Assembly: GCF_000829395.1 (NCBI RefSeq)
Contig: NZ_AP014680.1
Span: forward strand, 744,001 to 808,000
Length of the DNA stretch: 64,000 nucleotides
Reading direction: 5' to 3'
Source: Paucilactobacillus hokkaidonensis JCM 18461
GTDB taxonomy: Bacteria; Bacillota; Bacilli; Lactobacillales; Lactobacillaceae
In this document: positions 25,277 to 34,660 of the stretch, one piece after another
Position numbering within the stretch: the first letter of the stretch is position 1
Layout: every line of letters begins with the position of its first letter
Position numbers and translations under genes: made by a program
Notes under the pieces: generated by a model
What the model was told of the DNA's origin: nothing
Database searches by the model: none
The model's input: the letters and a program-made list of their open reading frames with translations, nothing else

Positions 25277-26656
25277 ATGATGGATACCAAATACTTAGAA
25301 AGCAGCGAATTTTATGATAAAAGGTTTCGAAACTTTGCAACACTGGTAATCATTCCTGCATTTGTATTGTTACTATTAACAATTTTATTTGGTGTTTTTG
25401 CAAAAAAAGAAATTGTTACCAAGGCAACCGGTCAGATTATTGCAAACAAGCCGCTAGCAACGATTCAGTCAACCAGTTCAAATCGAGTGGATTTAACTGC
25501 TGTCACAGAAGGAAAGTTTGTTAGAAAGGGTAATAAATTAATTACATTTGCGAACACGAAAGAGCAAACGCAAATTAAATTGTTAACCTTAGAAAAAGAT
25601 AACCTGAATAGCAAGATTGATGCCATTACTTTATTGCAGACAGGTATTAATGAAAATAAAAATACTTTTTCGTCTGCAGATAATTTTGGTATGTCTAATA
25701 TTCTATTTAATTATTTAAGCCAAAATAAGGTTTCTCAGGCAAATAGTAATATTAATAATAAATCTGCCAGTGACCAACAAACATCCTATGAGGGGCAAAA
25801 AGATGAATTAAATACGTTGATAAAACAATATGGAAATAAAATTAGTGACTATAAATCAGTAATTAGTGCAGTTAATAATGGAAGTGGTCTCAGTAGTTCT
25901 AATTCACAAAAAAATTTGTTAACTAATTATCAGGCTCAAGCAAAACAAATGTCTAATCAAGAATTAAAATCTTTGCAGGTACAGACAACTTCTGATTTAA
26001 AATCACAAGTTGATCAGCTGCAAGAAACACTTGATGGCTACACACTGCAAGAAAAGGCTTTGTCAACACCAAGTGATCCCGGTGAGGTACAGATTATTAA
26101 CGTCGAAAAAACCGATGAAATCAAGCAAAATGCGCTTACTTCGGCCGCAAGTGATTTGTCAGATGCAAAGGAACAGTTGGCCGAAGTAACTGCCAAGTTA
26201 GATCTCTTTCAAGCTGATAATAGCGATAATACGATTTACGCTCCGGCTACTGGAGTTATTCACAGTTTAGTATCCAATGAACGCGTGCGTTACTATCCTA
26301 AAGGATCTGAGATAGCCGCGATATATCCAAGAATAAGTAAGCAAAAAAAGATTGCAGTTGAGTGCTTTGTCCAATCTTCAAAAATTGTTAATCTAAAAAA
26401 GGGTCAGCAAGTAAGGTTTAAATTGACTAATAAAAACCCGAAATCGCTAACTTTAAATGGGAAAATCAGTAAAATTGATAGCGCAGCAACACAGACCAAA
26501 GCAGGAAATTTCTTTAGAGTGAAAGCTGAACTTAACTTACCACGAGATCAGCGCCTGAACTTGCATTATGGGATTCAGGGACAAATTATGTTAGTTACGG
26601 ATCATAAGACTTATTTTAATTACTACAAAGATCTTATAACTTCGGGTGATAATTAA
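25277..26656 (+). CDS. Bacteriocin export accessory protein (HlyD/PlnH/ComB-like)
   Basis: A 459-aa membrane-fusion-type protein with one N-terminal transmembrane helix (about 22-44), a long coiled-coil-rich middle (about 90-310), and a C-terminal beta-rich domain starting YAPATGVIHSLV. This is the standard partner of C39 exporters in class II bacteriocin secretion. The gene follows the exporter by 6 bp, in one operon from P4. Start ATG 25277 (or the adjacent ATG 25280). Confidence 0.88.
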   Translation: MMDTKYLESSEFYDKRFRNFATLVIIPAFVLLLLTILFGVFAKKEIVTKATGQIIANKPLATIQSTSSNRVDLTAVTEGKFVRKGNKLITFANTKEQTQIKLLTLEKDNLNSKIDAITLLQTGINENKNTFSSADNFGMSNILFNYLSQNKVSQANSNINNKSASDQQTSYEGQKDELNTLIKQYGNKISDYKSVISAVNNGSGLSSSNSQKNLLTNYQAQAKQMSNQELKSLQVQTTSDLKSQVDQLQETLDGYTLQEKALSTPSDPGEVQIINVEKTDEIKQNALTSAASDLSDAKEQLAEVTAKLDLFQADNSDNTIYAPATGVIHSLVSNERVRYYPKGSEIAAIYPRISKQKKIAVECFVQSSKIVNLKKGQQVRFKLTNKNPKSLTLNGKISKIDSAATQTKAGNFFRVKAELNLPRDQRLNLHYGIQGQIMLVTDHKTYFNYYKDLITSGDN

Positions 26657-26711
26657 AAATATTCAATAGAAACATAAGACAATATAACAAATAGCTAGGG
26701 CGTGGTTAAAT

Positions 26712-27062
26712 ATGATAACAAGAATTATGTGTACACCAGTTGACGTGACCGGTTCTCATAAGTCAATTACAGGTAGTCTTTTATTAGATGCATTCTTTGG
26801 CGGGCGGTTTGAAGCCAAACTTTCAAATCTGCTTTGGAAAATGAAAATTGAAATATTGATTGATCATTGTAATTATGAAGACTTAGAAGCAAATGATACT
26901 CATCTGTATGTGATTAATGATAATGTAATGGATAATTTAAGAGCTGACCATGATTTGTTGTTTGAAAATTTAGTAACATTTTCAAACGAAGAGATGATGA
27001 GTGAAGATGGGATAAAAAATATCAGTACTCGGATTGGGGAAATATTGCGAAATAGAACATAA
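26712..27062 (+). CDS. Hypothetical protein at the end of the exporter operon
   Basis: A 116-aa soluble protein that I do not recognise. The N-terminal part contains TGSHKSITGSLLLDAFFGGRFEAKLSNLLWKMK, and the rest is acidic with no membrane helix. The initiation region (TAGGGCGTGG before ATG 26712) is only moderate. Same strand and 55 bp after the HlyD-like gene, so probably co-transcribed from P4; an accessory or regulatory role in bacteriocin production is possible but unsupported. Confidence 0.5.
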   Translation: MITRIMCTPVDVTGSHKSITGSLLLDAFFGGRFEAKLSNLLWKMKIEILIDHCNYEDLEANDTHLYVINDNVMDNLRADHDLLFENLVTFSNEEMMSEDGIKNISTRIGEILRNRT

Positions 27063-27099
27063 AAAATAGTATGTATGATCCTATTTTAAGGCAATTAGA

Positions 27100-28173
27100 T
27101 TAGCCAAGCCCAATGTGATCATTCAAAGTAATTGTATCGCGATTCAGTTGAAAATAAACTGGATTTTCCGATTCAGCACTCATATAGACGGCATCAAGAT
27201 CGGCGAACACCACATTTTTATGACTTGCTGCAAAAGCAACTGCTGCGGCAAGGCTAATTTGTGATTCGATCATACAGCCAATCATGCATTTAACACCATA
27301 CTGTTCACACAGTTGGTTAATTTGAGTGGCAATATTTAAGCCACCCGTTTTCATTAATTTAATATTTATGTAGTTACAAGCATGTAGTTCTAGAAGTTTT
27401 ATCGCATCTGCAACTGAAAAGACGCTCTCATCAGCCATGATTGGGATCTTGCTAGCCTGAGTCACTTGCTGCAGCCCGCTCAAATTGTCAGCCAAAACAG
27501 GCTGTTCGATAAATTCAATTGGTAGATTTAGTTGTTCTAATTTCCTAACTGCGTTTAATGCTTCCTCAGTTGACCAAGCTTGATTTGCATCTAACCGCAA
27601 CGTGATGTTTGACCCAATCGCATTGCTAATTTGTTTAACTCGACTTAAATCTTCAGATAATGAATGCGTTCCTATTTTAAGCTTAAGAGCAGTAAAACCC
27701 TGTTTAACCTTTGTTTGTGCATCCATAATCATATTTGGAGTCGTGTCGATGCCAATCGTAAAGTCAGTTGTTATTTGATAATTACTGCTGCCAAGTAAGT
27801 TAACTAATGGAACCCCAAATATTTGGCTGCGTAAGTCATACAAAGCAATTTCAATGGCAGCTTTGGCGGGAGTATTGTGTGCTACTGCGTGCTGCACGGT
27901 TAACATTAACTGTTCCCATTGTAATAAATTTTTGCCATGAATTTTAGGGACTAAGACAGTTTCTAAGATCGTTTTGACGTTATCCAAAATATCTCCAGTG
28001 ACTACTTTATTTGGCGTTGCTGAGCCATGACCAACTAATCCATTAACAAGTTCGATGGTAACCTGGACACACGACATTTGTGTGACAGTGTGGCGGGCAG
28101 TAGTGAAGGGTTTATTCAGTGGAACCTGTACTACTTGAATGTTAACTTGTTTAATGTCAGTGGGATTGCTCAT
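27100..28173 (-). CDS. Enolase-superfamily dipeptide epimerase (L-Ala-D/L-Glu epimerase-like)
   Basis: A 357-aa enzyme of the muconate-lactonizing subgroup. Catalytic KxK is K164/K166 in LKLKIG; metal ligands are Asp in RLDANQAW, Glu in FIEQPV and Asp in MADESV; the second general-base Lys is in INIKLMKTGG. By family knowledge it epimerises dipeptides such as L-Ala-D-Glu from peptidoglycan recycling, although other substrates (for example N-acyl amino acids or succinylbenzoate) occur in close relatives. Monocistronic and convergent with the bacteriocin exporter operon. Confidence 0.82.
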   Translation of the reverse strand: MSNPTDIKQVNIQVVQVPLNKPFTTARHTVTQMSCVQVTIELVNGLVGHGSATPNKVVTGDILDNVKTILETVLVPKIHGKNLLQWEQLMLTVQHAVAHNTPAKAAIEIALYDLRSQIFGVPLVNLLGSSNYQITTDFTIGIDTTPNMIMDAQTKVKQGFTALKLKIGTHSLSEDLSRVKQISNAIGSNITLRLDANQAWSTEEALNAVRKLEQLNLPIEFIEQPVLADNLSGLQQVTQASKIPIMADESVFSVADAIKLLELHACNYINIKLMKTGGLNIATQINQLCEQYGVKCMIGCMIESQISLAAAVAFAASHKNVVFADLDAVYMSAESENPVYFQLNRDTITLNDHIGLG

Positions 28174-28239
28174 TGATGGTTTCCTCTTATTCTGTGACCT
28201 ATTATCATTATAGTCTCAAATTAGTTTCATCACAAAAAT

Positions 28240-28273
28240 GGTTCATAATTCAATGTTTGCTGAATTATGAACC
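28240..28273 (-). terminator. Terminator overlapping the end of the gene at 28265
   Basis: GGTTCATAATTCA and TGAATTATGAACC form a perfect 13-bp stem with an 8-nt loop; read on the minus strand a TTTTTG run follows. The stop codon of the upstream minus-strand gene lies within the stem. Confidence 0.78.
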
Positions 28274-28624
28274 CATTCTAATATTATTTTGATGGATTAA
28301 GAAGTTTAGTGCTGGTAAGACGTCTGTGTTGTAGTAGCTTAGTGAATCTAGGAATAATATTTTATTTGTAGGGAAATCACCTGCATTAAAGAACTTTTCG
28401 AGACCGGGTTCACAAAGCACAACATCAACATTTTCCTGTTCTAATTTTTCAATATCGGCATCAGTATCATCAGCAATAATGTTCCAGTCTAGCTTTCTAT
28501 CGCTAACGGCTTGTTGCAACCTATCAATGTATGCATGATATTTTTTAATTCCATACAATGGCTTGTAAAATGGGCCTTGAAGTAACATATTTGTTCGGTA
28601 ATAAACTAAAACAGCTTTTTTCAT
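28265..28624 (-). CDS. Small cytosolic protein of unknown function
   Basis: A 119-aa protein starting at ATG 28624 behind AAAGGGAG. The first strand KKAVLVYYRTNML and the pattern NIIADDTDADIEKLEQENVDVVLCEPG look like a small alpha/beta fold, loosely like PTS IIB-type or receiver-like proteins, but I see no catalytic motif and do not assign it. The longer upstream frame has no ribosome-binding site. Stands alone between the epimerase and the toxin-antitoxin genes. Confidence 0.6.
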   Translation of the reverse strand: MKKAVLVYYRTNMLLQGPFYKPLYGIKKYHAYIDRLQQAVSDRKLDWNIIADDTDADIEKLEQENVDVVLCEPGLEKFFNAGDFPTNKILFLDSLSYYNTDVLPALNFLIHQNNIRMGS

Positions 28625-28783
28625 AGGTGAACAACTCCCTTTGTTATAGATAGTGTTTCGCGTTAGTGCAAGCATACACCTGCGATGGAAGAGATTGGGA
28701 AGTTAATTATTAACGTATCTATTTTGGTTAACATCGTACCGAATAACACGTTAGTCCCAAATAGAGGTGTTTTAGAATATTAG

Positions 28784-29119
28784 CTAGTAGTCCAATGAAT
28801 TGAGCTGAATGAATTTGTGAAATGCTAAAATGTCCTGGTTAGATAAATGTCCAAAACTAGTTTTTAAAGTAGTTAGTGGTAGCCAGATGGGATCAGAATA
28901 GGTGTCGATCCAAGATTGTTTTTTTAAACCGGTAATTTTCCAGTCTTTTATCTCAAAATATTTAGATTTAACTGTTTTTGATTTGTGCTCAAATTGTGAA
29001 GTGATTTTGTAAACTAGAGCCTCTTTGTTATGAATATCAGCAATATAAATTGGTCTTGGTTTACCAGTTGTTCCGTCAGAATAGAGCATGAAATGGGTGG
29101 TTAAATCATTCGCCTTCAT
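28784..29119 (-). CDS. PemK/MazF-like toxin of a type II toxin-antitoxin module
   Basis: A 111-aa protein with the PemK/MazF layout: GKPRPIYIADI near residue 20, a middle KITSQF strand, then DWKITGLKKQSWIDT and FGHLSNQDILAFHKF at the end. Such toxins are usually mRNA endoribonucleases. The ATG at 29119 overlaps the antitoxin gene by 14 bp, with GAGG inside the antitoxin's last codons. Assignment rests on pattern and on gene order; the family match is weaker than for a classic MazF. Confidence 0.7.
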   Translation of the reverse strand: MKANDLTTHFMLYSDGTTGKPRPIYIADIHNKEALVYKITSQFEHKSKTVKSKYFEIKDWKITGLKKQSWIDTYSDPIWLPLTTLKTSFGHLSNQDILAFHKFIQLNSLDY

Positions 29120-29408
29120 CAAACCATGCCTCTATTTCCTTTGGATTACTTAGGTGTCTAGGACCTCTAGCCCTAGAGTATTCTGCTATTTCCTGTTTTG
29201 CATTATCCACTGCCATTTGTTTTAAGTTTAAATATTCTTCGTAGTCTTTTTTTGAAATTGCAACGATTCCATCGTTAGGTCCTAGGTGTTCAGAGGCAAT
29301 GGTTATTTCTACTGGCTTATTTTGAGATAAAATACTTTTAAAAATATTTGCCTGATTTTTGCGAAAATTAGTTGGGGTATAGATATCAAGCGTGTCCATT
29401 GTGTCCAT
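29106..29408 (-). CDS. Antitoxin of the PemK/MazF-like module
   Basis: A 100-aa acidic protein, AGGAGG eight bases before ATG 29408, overlapping the toxin gene. The N-terminal half (TNFRKNQANIFKSILSQNKPVEITI) resembles Phd/YefM-type antitoxin DNA-binding domains, and the C-terminal half, ending NPKEIEAWFDEGE, would be the toxin-binding tail. It probably binds the TGTACA sites in its own promoter and represses the operon. Confidence 0.68.
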   Translation of the reverse strand: MDTMDTLDIYTPTNFRKNQANIFKSILSQNKPVEITIASEHLGPNDGIVAISKKDYEEYLNLKQMAVDNAKQEIAEYSRARGPRHLSNPKEIEAWFDEGE

Positions 29409-29437
29409 GTGAAGTTCCTCCTTTAGATTTTATTTTT

Positions 29438-29482
29438 ATTATACACCTTATATTGTACAAAATTCAAACAATATACTGTACA
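29438..29482 (-). promoter_or_regulatory. Toxin-antitoxin promoter with paired TGTACA operators
   Basis: On the minus strand TTGAAT (29467-29462), an 18-bp spacer and TATAAT (29443-29438) make a good promoter 30 bp before the antitoxin start. Palindromic TGTACA cores at 29454-29459 (in the spacer) and 29477-29482 (just upstream) are 23 bp apart and flanked by AT-rich sequence, suiting cooperative autorepression. Confidence 0.6.
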
Positions 29483-29601
29483 TAATAGTTAAATCAATTA
29501 CAAATAAGTGTCATTTGGATGGCCCTAGTTTGTACTTTATAAAATTGGATTTGCGTCAGTACCTAATACAAGTATAATAACAACAACTAGGGGGAATTTG
29601 A

Positions 29602-30084
29602 ATGAAACTAATCCGAGAAATGTTACCAAAAGACAATCCAAAAATGAAGTTAATTTTGCAAAAATGCCTGCGAGATGCAGGGTTAGATAAACCGGGCACA
29701 GCTTATTTTGATCCACAGCTAGACGAATTAGCACAATATTATCAACAATTACCCAGGGCGAAGTACTGGGTCGCAGTGGATCATCAGGATCAAGTTATTG
29801 GGGGATGCGGAATTGGCCCAGTTGAGTCTACTGAGGATATTTGCGAGTTACAAAAATTATACATAGATCCTATTGGGCGAGGTCAAGGCCTGTCAAAACA
29901 GTTTATTAAACTATCAATGCAAGCTGCCAAAGATTTAAATTATAAACAGATGTATATTGTGACGGATACTAAATTACCGATCGCCAACAAACTCTATCAA
30001 AAATTGAATTTTAAGAGCCTAGATGTACCACTGGATGGTGGTATTCATTCTGGATGTGATACATGGTATCTCAAGTCATTGTAA
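29602..30084 (+). CDS. GNAT-family N-acetyltransferase
   Basis: A 160-aa acetyl-CoA-dependent acetyltransferase. The acetyl-CoA-binding motif A is LQKLYIDPIGRGQGLSKQF (residues about 92-110), with a preceding beta strand YWVAVDHQDQVIGGCGIGP and a later NKLYQKLNF. Substrate unknown. AGGGGGAATT precedes ATG 29602. Single gene. The following 270 bp to the transketolase gene hold only AT-rich leader sequence. Confidence 0.82.
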   Translation: MKLIREMLPKDNPKMKLILQKCLRDAGLDKPGTAYFDPQLDELAQYYQQLPRAKYWVAVDHQDQVIGGCGIGPVESTEDICELQKLYIDPIGRGQGLSKQFIKLSMQAAKDLNYKQMYIVTDTKLPIANKLYQKLNFKSLDVPLDGGIHSGCDTWYLKSL

Positions 30085-30356
30085 ATTTTTAGTACCATAG
30101 GCTAATCAACTTTCTTGCTTTTTACTAATAATAATCATAAGATATAATTAAGAAAAGTGGACGGTTATGTGAAATCAGCACGTAGCTTTAATCTATACCA
30201 ATTAGCTAAAAACTTAAAAAATCACTATAAAATAGGTTTTTTGAAGTTTTAACTTGAATATACCAATTTGAACTGCTATGATATTTACATGCTCAATAAT
30301 TTATGAATTGCTAATCAAGTATTAGTAATAAATCGAAAATTTGTGGAGGTTTATAT

Positions 30357-32345
30357 ATGTTTGATGAAACAGATCAGTTAAGTGTAAATACATTACGAAT
30401 GCTCAGTGTCGATGAGGTTCAAGCTGCAAATTCGGGCCATCCTGGGTTACCATTAGATGCTGCGCCAATGGCATATGTTTTATGGCAAAAATTTATGAAT
30501 ACTAATCCTAAAGATAGCAAATGGTTTAACCGTGATCGATTTGTTTTGTCGGCCGGTCATGGTTCAGCATTACTGTACAGCCTACTTCATTTGTCTGGAT
30601 ATGATTTATCATTGAATGATTTAAAGGGATTTCGACAAGTCGATAGTAAGACACCTGGTCATCCTGAATATGGTCATACTGATGGTGTCGAAGCTACTAC
30701 TGGTCCACTGGGTCAAGGAATTGGTATGGCAGTGGGGATGGCAATGGCCGAATTACATCTCGGCGCAACCTACAATCGTGACGATTTTAAAGTAGTTGAT
30801 CACTATACATATGCATTGTGTGGTGATGGTGACTTAATGGAAGGCGTTTCGCATGAAGCAGCTAGTTTGGCTGGTCATTATGGTTTAGATAAATTAGTAA
30901 TGCTATACGATTCCAATGATATCTCGCTTGATGGGCCACTCAGTAATTCATTTAATGAAAATGTGAAGCAACGATTTGAGGCTTACCATTGGAACTATTT
31001 ACGGGTTGAAGATGGAAATAATCTTGATGAAATCGAGAAAGCGATCGCTGAAGCTAAGTCTCAACACGACAAACCAACGATTATTGAGGTCAAGACACAA
31101 ATCGGATATGGTTCACCAGATGCTGGGACCAACAAGGTTCATGGTGCTCCATTTAAAGAGGATGCATTAAAAAAACTACATGAGTTTTATAACTGGGATA
31201 AACCAGCCTTTACTGTGCCCGACGGTGTCTATACACAATTTGAAAATCAACTGCAAGCTCGGGGTGCTAACGCACAAACCGAGTGGAAAAAAATGTTAGC
31301 TGATTATAGCGAGTCTTATCCAGAATTAGCACAAAAGTTTAATGATGCAGTTGTTGGCAAGATCACAACTGATTTCAGCTTCTTACCTCAATTTGAGGAT
31401 GGCGATTCAAAAGCTACTCGTGCGACTGGTTCAGAAATTTTACAGTCAATGGCTGACAATATCCCCACAATTTGGGGTGGCTCTGCTGACCTATTCAGTT
31501 CTAATAAGACCCAAATCAATGATTCGGATCGATTCAGTAAGGATAATCCAACTGGTCGGAATTTATGGTTTGGAGTTCGTGAATTTGGGGAAGCAACTGC
31601 GGTTAATGGAATTGCATTGCACGGTGGAACTCGTGTTTATGGAAGTACATTTATGGCCTTTTCAGATTATATGCGTGGTGCCCTTAGATTGGCAGCTATC
31701 CAGCATTTACCAGTGACTTATGTATTTACCCATGATTCCATAGCGGTAGGTGAAGATGGACCAACCCATGAGCCAGTGGAACAATTAGTTAGTTTACAGG
31801 CTATTCCAGATCTTCAAGTAATCCGTCCTGCTGATGCCAATGAAGTGGTGGAAGCATGGAAGGTTGCATTGAGTGCAACTGATCATCCAACGGTCATTAT
31901 CTTGACCCGTCAAGGAGTTCCAGCATTATCAGGAGCACGCACTAATCCGGATGGGTTAAAACATGGTGGTTATGTAATTTCACCACAACAAGGTGAAAAA
32001 CCCGAAGCAATCATCATGGCTAGTGGTTCTGAAGTTAGTTTGGCAATTGAAAGTCAACACCGTTTGTTTGAAAAAGGAAAAGATGTGTCGGTGGTCTCAA
32101 TGCCAAGCATTAAAACGTTTAATGGACAATCTAAGGAATATCAGGAAAAGGTATTACCAAGTGATGTTCGCAAACGTGTTTCAGTAGAAATGGGAAGTTG
32201 CCAAGCATGGGGTAAATTTGTCGGACTCGACGGCAAGAGTTTGGGTATCGATGAATTTGGCCTAAGTGGTAATGGCCCAACAATTGTGAAAAAATTTGGT
32301 TTCACACCTGAAAACGTAGTAAAGACGGTTGAATCACTATATTAG
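30357..32345 (+). CDS. tkt: Transketolase
   Basis: A 662-aa thiamine-diphosphate enzyme of the pentose phosphate pathway that moves two-carbon ketol units between sugar phosphates. Seen are [19 protein letters not shown] at the start, the ThDP motif [22 protein letters not shown] with its NDI end, the central [10 protein letters not shown]-type block ([17 protein letters not shown]), and [15 protein letters not shown]. Full length and single gene; TGGAGG precedes ATG 30357. A dispersed palindrome abuts its stop codon. Confidence 0.95.
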   Translation: MFDETDQLSVNTLRMLSVDEVQAANSGHPGLPLDAAPMAYVLWQKFMNTNPKDSKWFNRDRFVLSAGHGSALLYSLLHLSGYDLSLNDLKGFRQVDSKTPGHPEYGHTDGVEATTGPLGQGIGMAVGMAMAELHLGATYNRDDFKVVDHYTYALCGDGDLMEGVSHEAASLAGHYGLDKLVMLYDSNDISLDGPLSNSFNENVKQRFEAYHWNYLRVEDGNNLDEIEKAIAEAKSQHDKPTIIEVKTQIGYGSPDAGTNKVHGAPFKEDALKKLHEFYNWDKPAFTVPDGVYTQFENQLQARGANAQTEWKKMLADYSESYPELAQKFNDAVVGKITTDFSFLPQFEDGDSKATRATGSEILQSMADNIPTIWGGSADLFSSNKTQINDSDRFSKDNPTGRNLWFGVREFGEATAVNGIALHGGTRVYGSTFMAFSDYMRGALRLAAIQHLPVTYVFTHDSIAVGEDGPTHEPVEQLVSLQAIPDLQVIRPADANEVVEAWKVALSATDHPTVIILTRQGVPALSGARTNPDGLKHGGYVISPQQGEKPEAIIMASGSEVSLAIESQHRLFEKGKDVSVVSMPSIKTFNGQSKEYQEKVLPSDVRKRVSVEMGSCQAWGKFVGLDGKSLGIDEFGLSGNGPTIVKKFGFTPENVVKTVESLY

Positions 32346-32556
32346 AGAGTGTGAACAACCGCGGTTAGAAGCCGGAGTGTAACGGTAAAATACCACTGAT
32401 GAATGGTCGAATTTTGACCATTCATCAGTGGTATTTTGTTGTTACACGTAGGCTTCTGCGGTTGCGAGCACATTTCGGCAATCAAAATAAGGAGGAGATG
32501 GTCAAACTCTGGCCATTCATCAGTGGTATTTGATTGTTACACATAAGCTTCTGCTA
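32346..32556. repeat. Dispersed long-palindrome element, copy 5, with a partial duplicate
   Basis: AGAGTGTGAACAACCGCGG starts directly after the tkt TAG; the right outer arm ends GCGAGCACATTTCGGCAA. The inner hairpin ATACCACTGATGAATGGTC pairs perfectly with GACCATTCATCAGTGGTAT and is followed by TTTTG, so it can terminate tkt. A partial second copy of the right half (CCATTCATCAGTGGTATTTG...TTACACATAAGCTTCTGC) lies at about 32498-32556. Confidence 0.82.
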
Positions 32557-32606
32557 AAAATTTAAGCCCTAAATTAAATCCAGAAAATCACAATATACAA
32601 CTAAAC

Positions 32607-33287
32607 TCATTTCTCGTTTTGCTTAAAATATTCAGGGAATGTATCTAATAATGTTTGCTGCTCTTCCAGCATTAAATGTAAATGTCGACTAGCCAAAAAT
32701 CCAGCCTCATCAATATCATGATTTTTAACTGCATTTAAAATAGCAGTATGTTGGTCTTCCAACATGTTCCAATCTAGTTGGGCTACTTTAAGTCGTAGCC
32801 ATCTGAAACGATTTAAATGGATATTGACACTTTGCAGCCAATCCCAAACGATTCGTTTATCAGTAATTTCATAAAATTTGCGGTGGAAGGCTTCATCAGT
32901 ATCGAAAAAGCCAGCTACATTTTGTTGTTTAATTTGCTGTTTTTGTTGCTGCATAATTTCTGTAAAATCAAGTGCATCTTCGTCAGAGATCCGATTGCTG
33001 GCTTCCATCACCACTTTGCTTTCAATGTTTTCACGGACAAATCTTGCTGCAACAGCAGCGTGTAGATCAATCAGCGAGATAAAAGTACCGCTTTGCGGAA
33101 TAACATCAATTAAACCATCATGGCGCAAATGAATGAGCGCTTCACGAACCGGCGTCCGGCCAATTCCCACATCAGCTTCAATATCTTTTTCAGAAATTTT
33201 TTGTCCGGGTTCATAATTTGCCCGCAGAATATTGTTCTTAATTTGTTGATAAGCTTGGGTTTGTAGATTACTGGCTGAATTTTGCAT
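32607..33287 (-). CDS. GntR/FadR-family transcriptional regulator, likely hexuronate regulator
   Basis: A 226-aa regulator with an N-terminal winged helix (about residues 8-72; GRTPVREALIHLRHDGLIDV) and a C-terminal FCD ligand domain (about 85-215) whose Asp/His residues (DEAFHRKFY, RHLHLM) can hold a metal or acid ligand. Chosen start ATG 33287 lies eight bases after GGAGG; the GTG at 33302 would overlap that site. Divergent from uxuA, so it probably controls mannonate or glucuronate catabolism like UxuR/ExuR-type proteins. Confidence 0.85.
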   Translation of the reverse strand: MQNSASNLQTQAYQQIKNNILRANYEPGQKISEKDIEADVGIGRTPVREALIHLRHDGLIDVIPQSGTFISLIDLHAAVAARFVRENIESKVVMEASNRISDEDALDFTEIMQQQKQQIKQQNVAGFFDTDEAFHRKFYEITDKRIVWDWLQSVNIHLNRFRWLRLKVAQLDWNMLEDQHTAILNAVKNHDIDEAGFLASRHLHLMLEEQQTLLDTFPEYFKQNEK

Positions 33288-33408
33288 TGTAGTTGCCTCC
33301 ACAATTTATTGTGCGATAAGAGTAGGAAAGTGTCAATTAAAAATTAGTGTGTTGGACCTCAAGAGGGGCAGATAGATTTAATCAATCGAAGGAGATTAGT
33401 AATCTAAT

Positions 33409-33464
33409 TTGCATTTTTGTACCAGTCCGTTATAATGAAAGCGTGAACAAATATACTAATATAT
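33409..33464 (+). promoter_or_regulatory. uxuA promoter with cre and candidate operator
   Basis: TTGCAT (33409-33414), 16-bp spacer and TATAAT (33431-33436) form the promoter. TGAAAGCGTGAACA at 33436-33449 differs from the CcpA cre consensus at one main position and covers the start site, implying glucose repression. TATACTAATATAT at 33452-33464 resembles the palindrome in the kdgA promoter and may be the operator of the divergent GntR protein or of the IclR regulator. Confidence 0.6.
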
Positions 33465-33498
33465 CACTTTTAAATTAACATGAAGGGAAGATATAACA

Positions 33499-34572
33499 AT
33501 GTTAAAAATGGGATTTAGGTGGTTTGGAGCAAACGATGATCCAATTTCACTAAATAAAATTCGACAAATACCAGGAACAACGCAAGTCGTCGGAGCATTA
33601 TTTGATGTTCCGGTTGGTGAAGTCTGGCCAAAAGAAAAGATTGCACAACTCAAGCAAGAAGTTGAAGCGGCGGGTCTAAAACTGGAAGTTATCGAAAGCG
33701 TCAATATCCATGATGACATCAAAATCGGTAAGCCCAGTCGGGATCAATATATTGCTAATTATCAGCAAACAATTCGAAATTTATCAGAATATGGGATTAA
33801 AGTAATTTGTTACAACTTTATGCCGGTGTTTGACTGGATTCGCACGAATCTAGCCTATCAATTACCTGATGGTTCAAATGTGATGCAGTTTGAACAGGCA
33901 AAAGTGGAAGGTGATCCACAAGATATTATTAAGTCAGTTCAAAATGAAGCCAATGGATATTCACTGCCAGGATGGGAGCCAGAACGATTGGCCGAAGTTA
34001 AACGGTTATTTACTGAATATGCAGATGTGGATGCTGATAAGTTACGTGAAAACCTGAAGTATTTCCTTGATGCCATTATTCCAGTTTGTGAGGAATGTGA
34101 TATTAAAATGGCGATGCATCCGGATGATCCACCACGTCCATTATTTGGTCTACCGCGGATTTATAAAAATCGGGCAGACATGGAAGCAATTATAGCCATG
34201 CATGATAGTCCATACAATGCTTTGACAATTTGCACGGGCAGCCTTGGTGAAAATCCAGATAACGATGTACCTGCATTGATTCGTGAATTCGTTAAAATGG
34301 ATCGAGCACCATTTATCCATGCTCGCAATATTAAGTTTGCTGGAGCACCAGGTGATTTTCATGAATCAGCTCATCTATCGTCAATGGGATCGGTTGATAT
34401 GTATGAAGTTATGAAGGCTTTATCTGATACCAACTTTGATGGTTACATCCGGCCTGATCATGGCCGCAATATCTGGGGAGAAACTGGTCGACCAGGATAC
34501 GGTCTTTATGATCGGGCTCTTGGCATTACCTATTTAAACGGATTATGGGAAGCACTTCAGAAAAGCAAATAA
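33499..34572 (+). CDS. uxuA: Mannonate dehydratase
   Basis: A 357-aa enzyme that dehydrates D-mannonate to 2-keto-3-deoxygluconate in glucuronate breakdown. Typical UxuA features: [11 protein letters not shown] at the start, [51 protein letters not shown] and [11 protein letters not shown] with the metal-binding Cys/His/Asp residues. GAAGGGAAG precedes ATG 33499. The product feeds the KduD and KdgA enzymes encoded at 41-43 kb; a KDG kinase is not in this window. Confidence 0.95.
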   Translation: MLKMGFRWFGANDDPISLNKIRQIPGTTQVVGALFDVPVGEVWPKEKIAQLKQEVEAAGLKLEVIESVNIHDDIKIGKPSRDQYIANYQQTIRNLSEYGIKVICYNFMPVFDWIRTNLAYQLPDGSNVMQFEQAKVEGDPQDIIKSVQNEANGYSLPGWEPERLAEVKRLFTEYADVDADKLRENLKYFLDAIIPVCEECDIKMAMHPDDPPRPLFGLPRIYKNRADMEAIIAMHDSPYNALTICTGSLGENPDNDVPALIREFVKMDRAPFIHARNIKFAGAPGDFHESAHLSSMGSVDMYEVMKALSDTNFDGYIRPDHGRNIWGETGRPGYGLYDRALGITYLNGLWEALQKSK

Positions 34573-34590
34573 TAATTTTTGAGTAAATTA

Positions 34591-34631
34591 AAAAGCGGCG
34601 AAAATCCAGATATTGGATTTTCGCCGCTTTT
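34591..34631. terminator. Bidirectional terminator between uxuA and the symporter gene
   Basis: A perfect 17-bp stem, AAAAGCGGCGAAAATCC with GGATTTTCGCCGCTTTT, loop of 7 nt, serves the convergent genes on both sides. Confidence 0.85.
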
Positions 34632-34660
34632 GTACTCTTATAAAGCTTAGTTATTACAAA

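Noticed and set aside
30976-32187. Extra plus-strand frames within the transketolase gene
   Set aside because: They are out-of-frame shadows of a well-conserved tkt gene.
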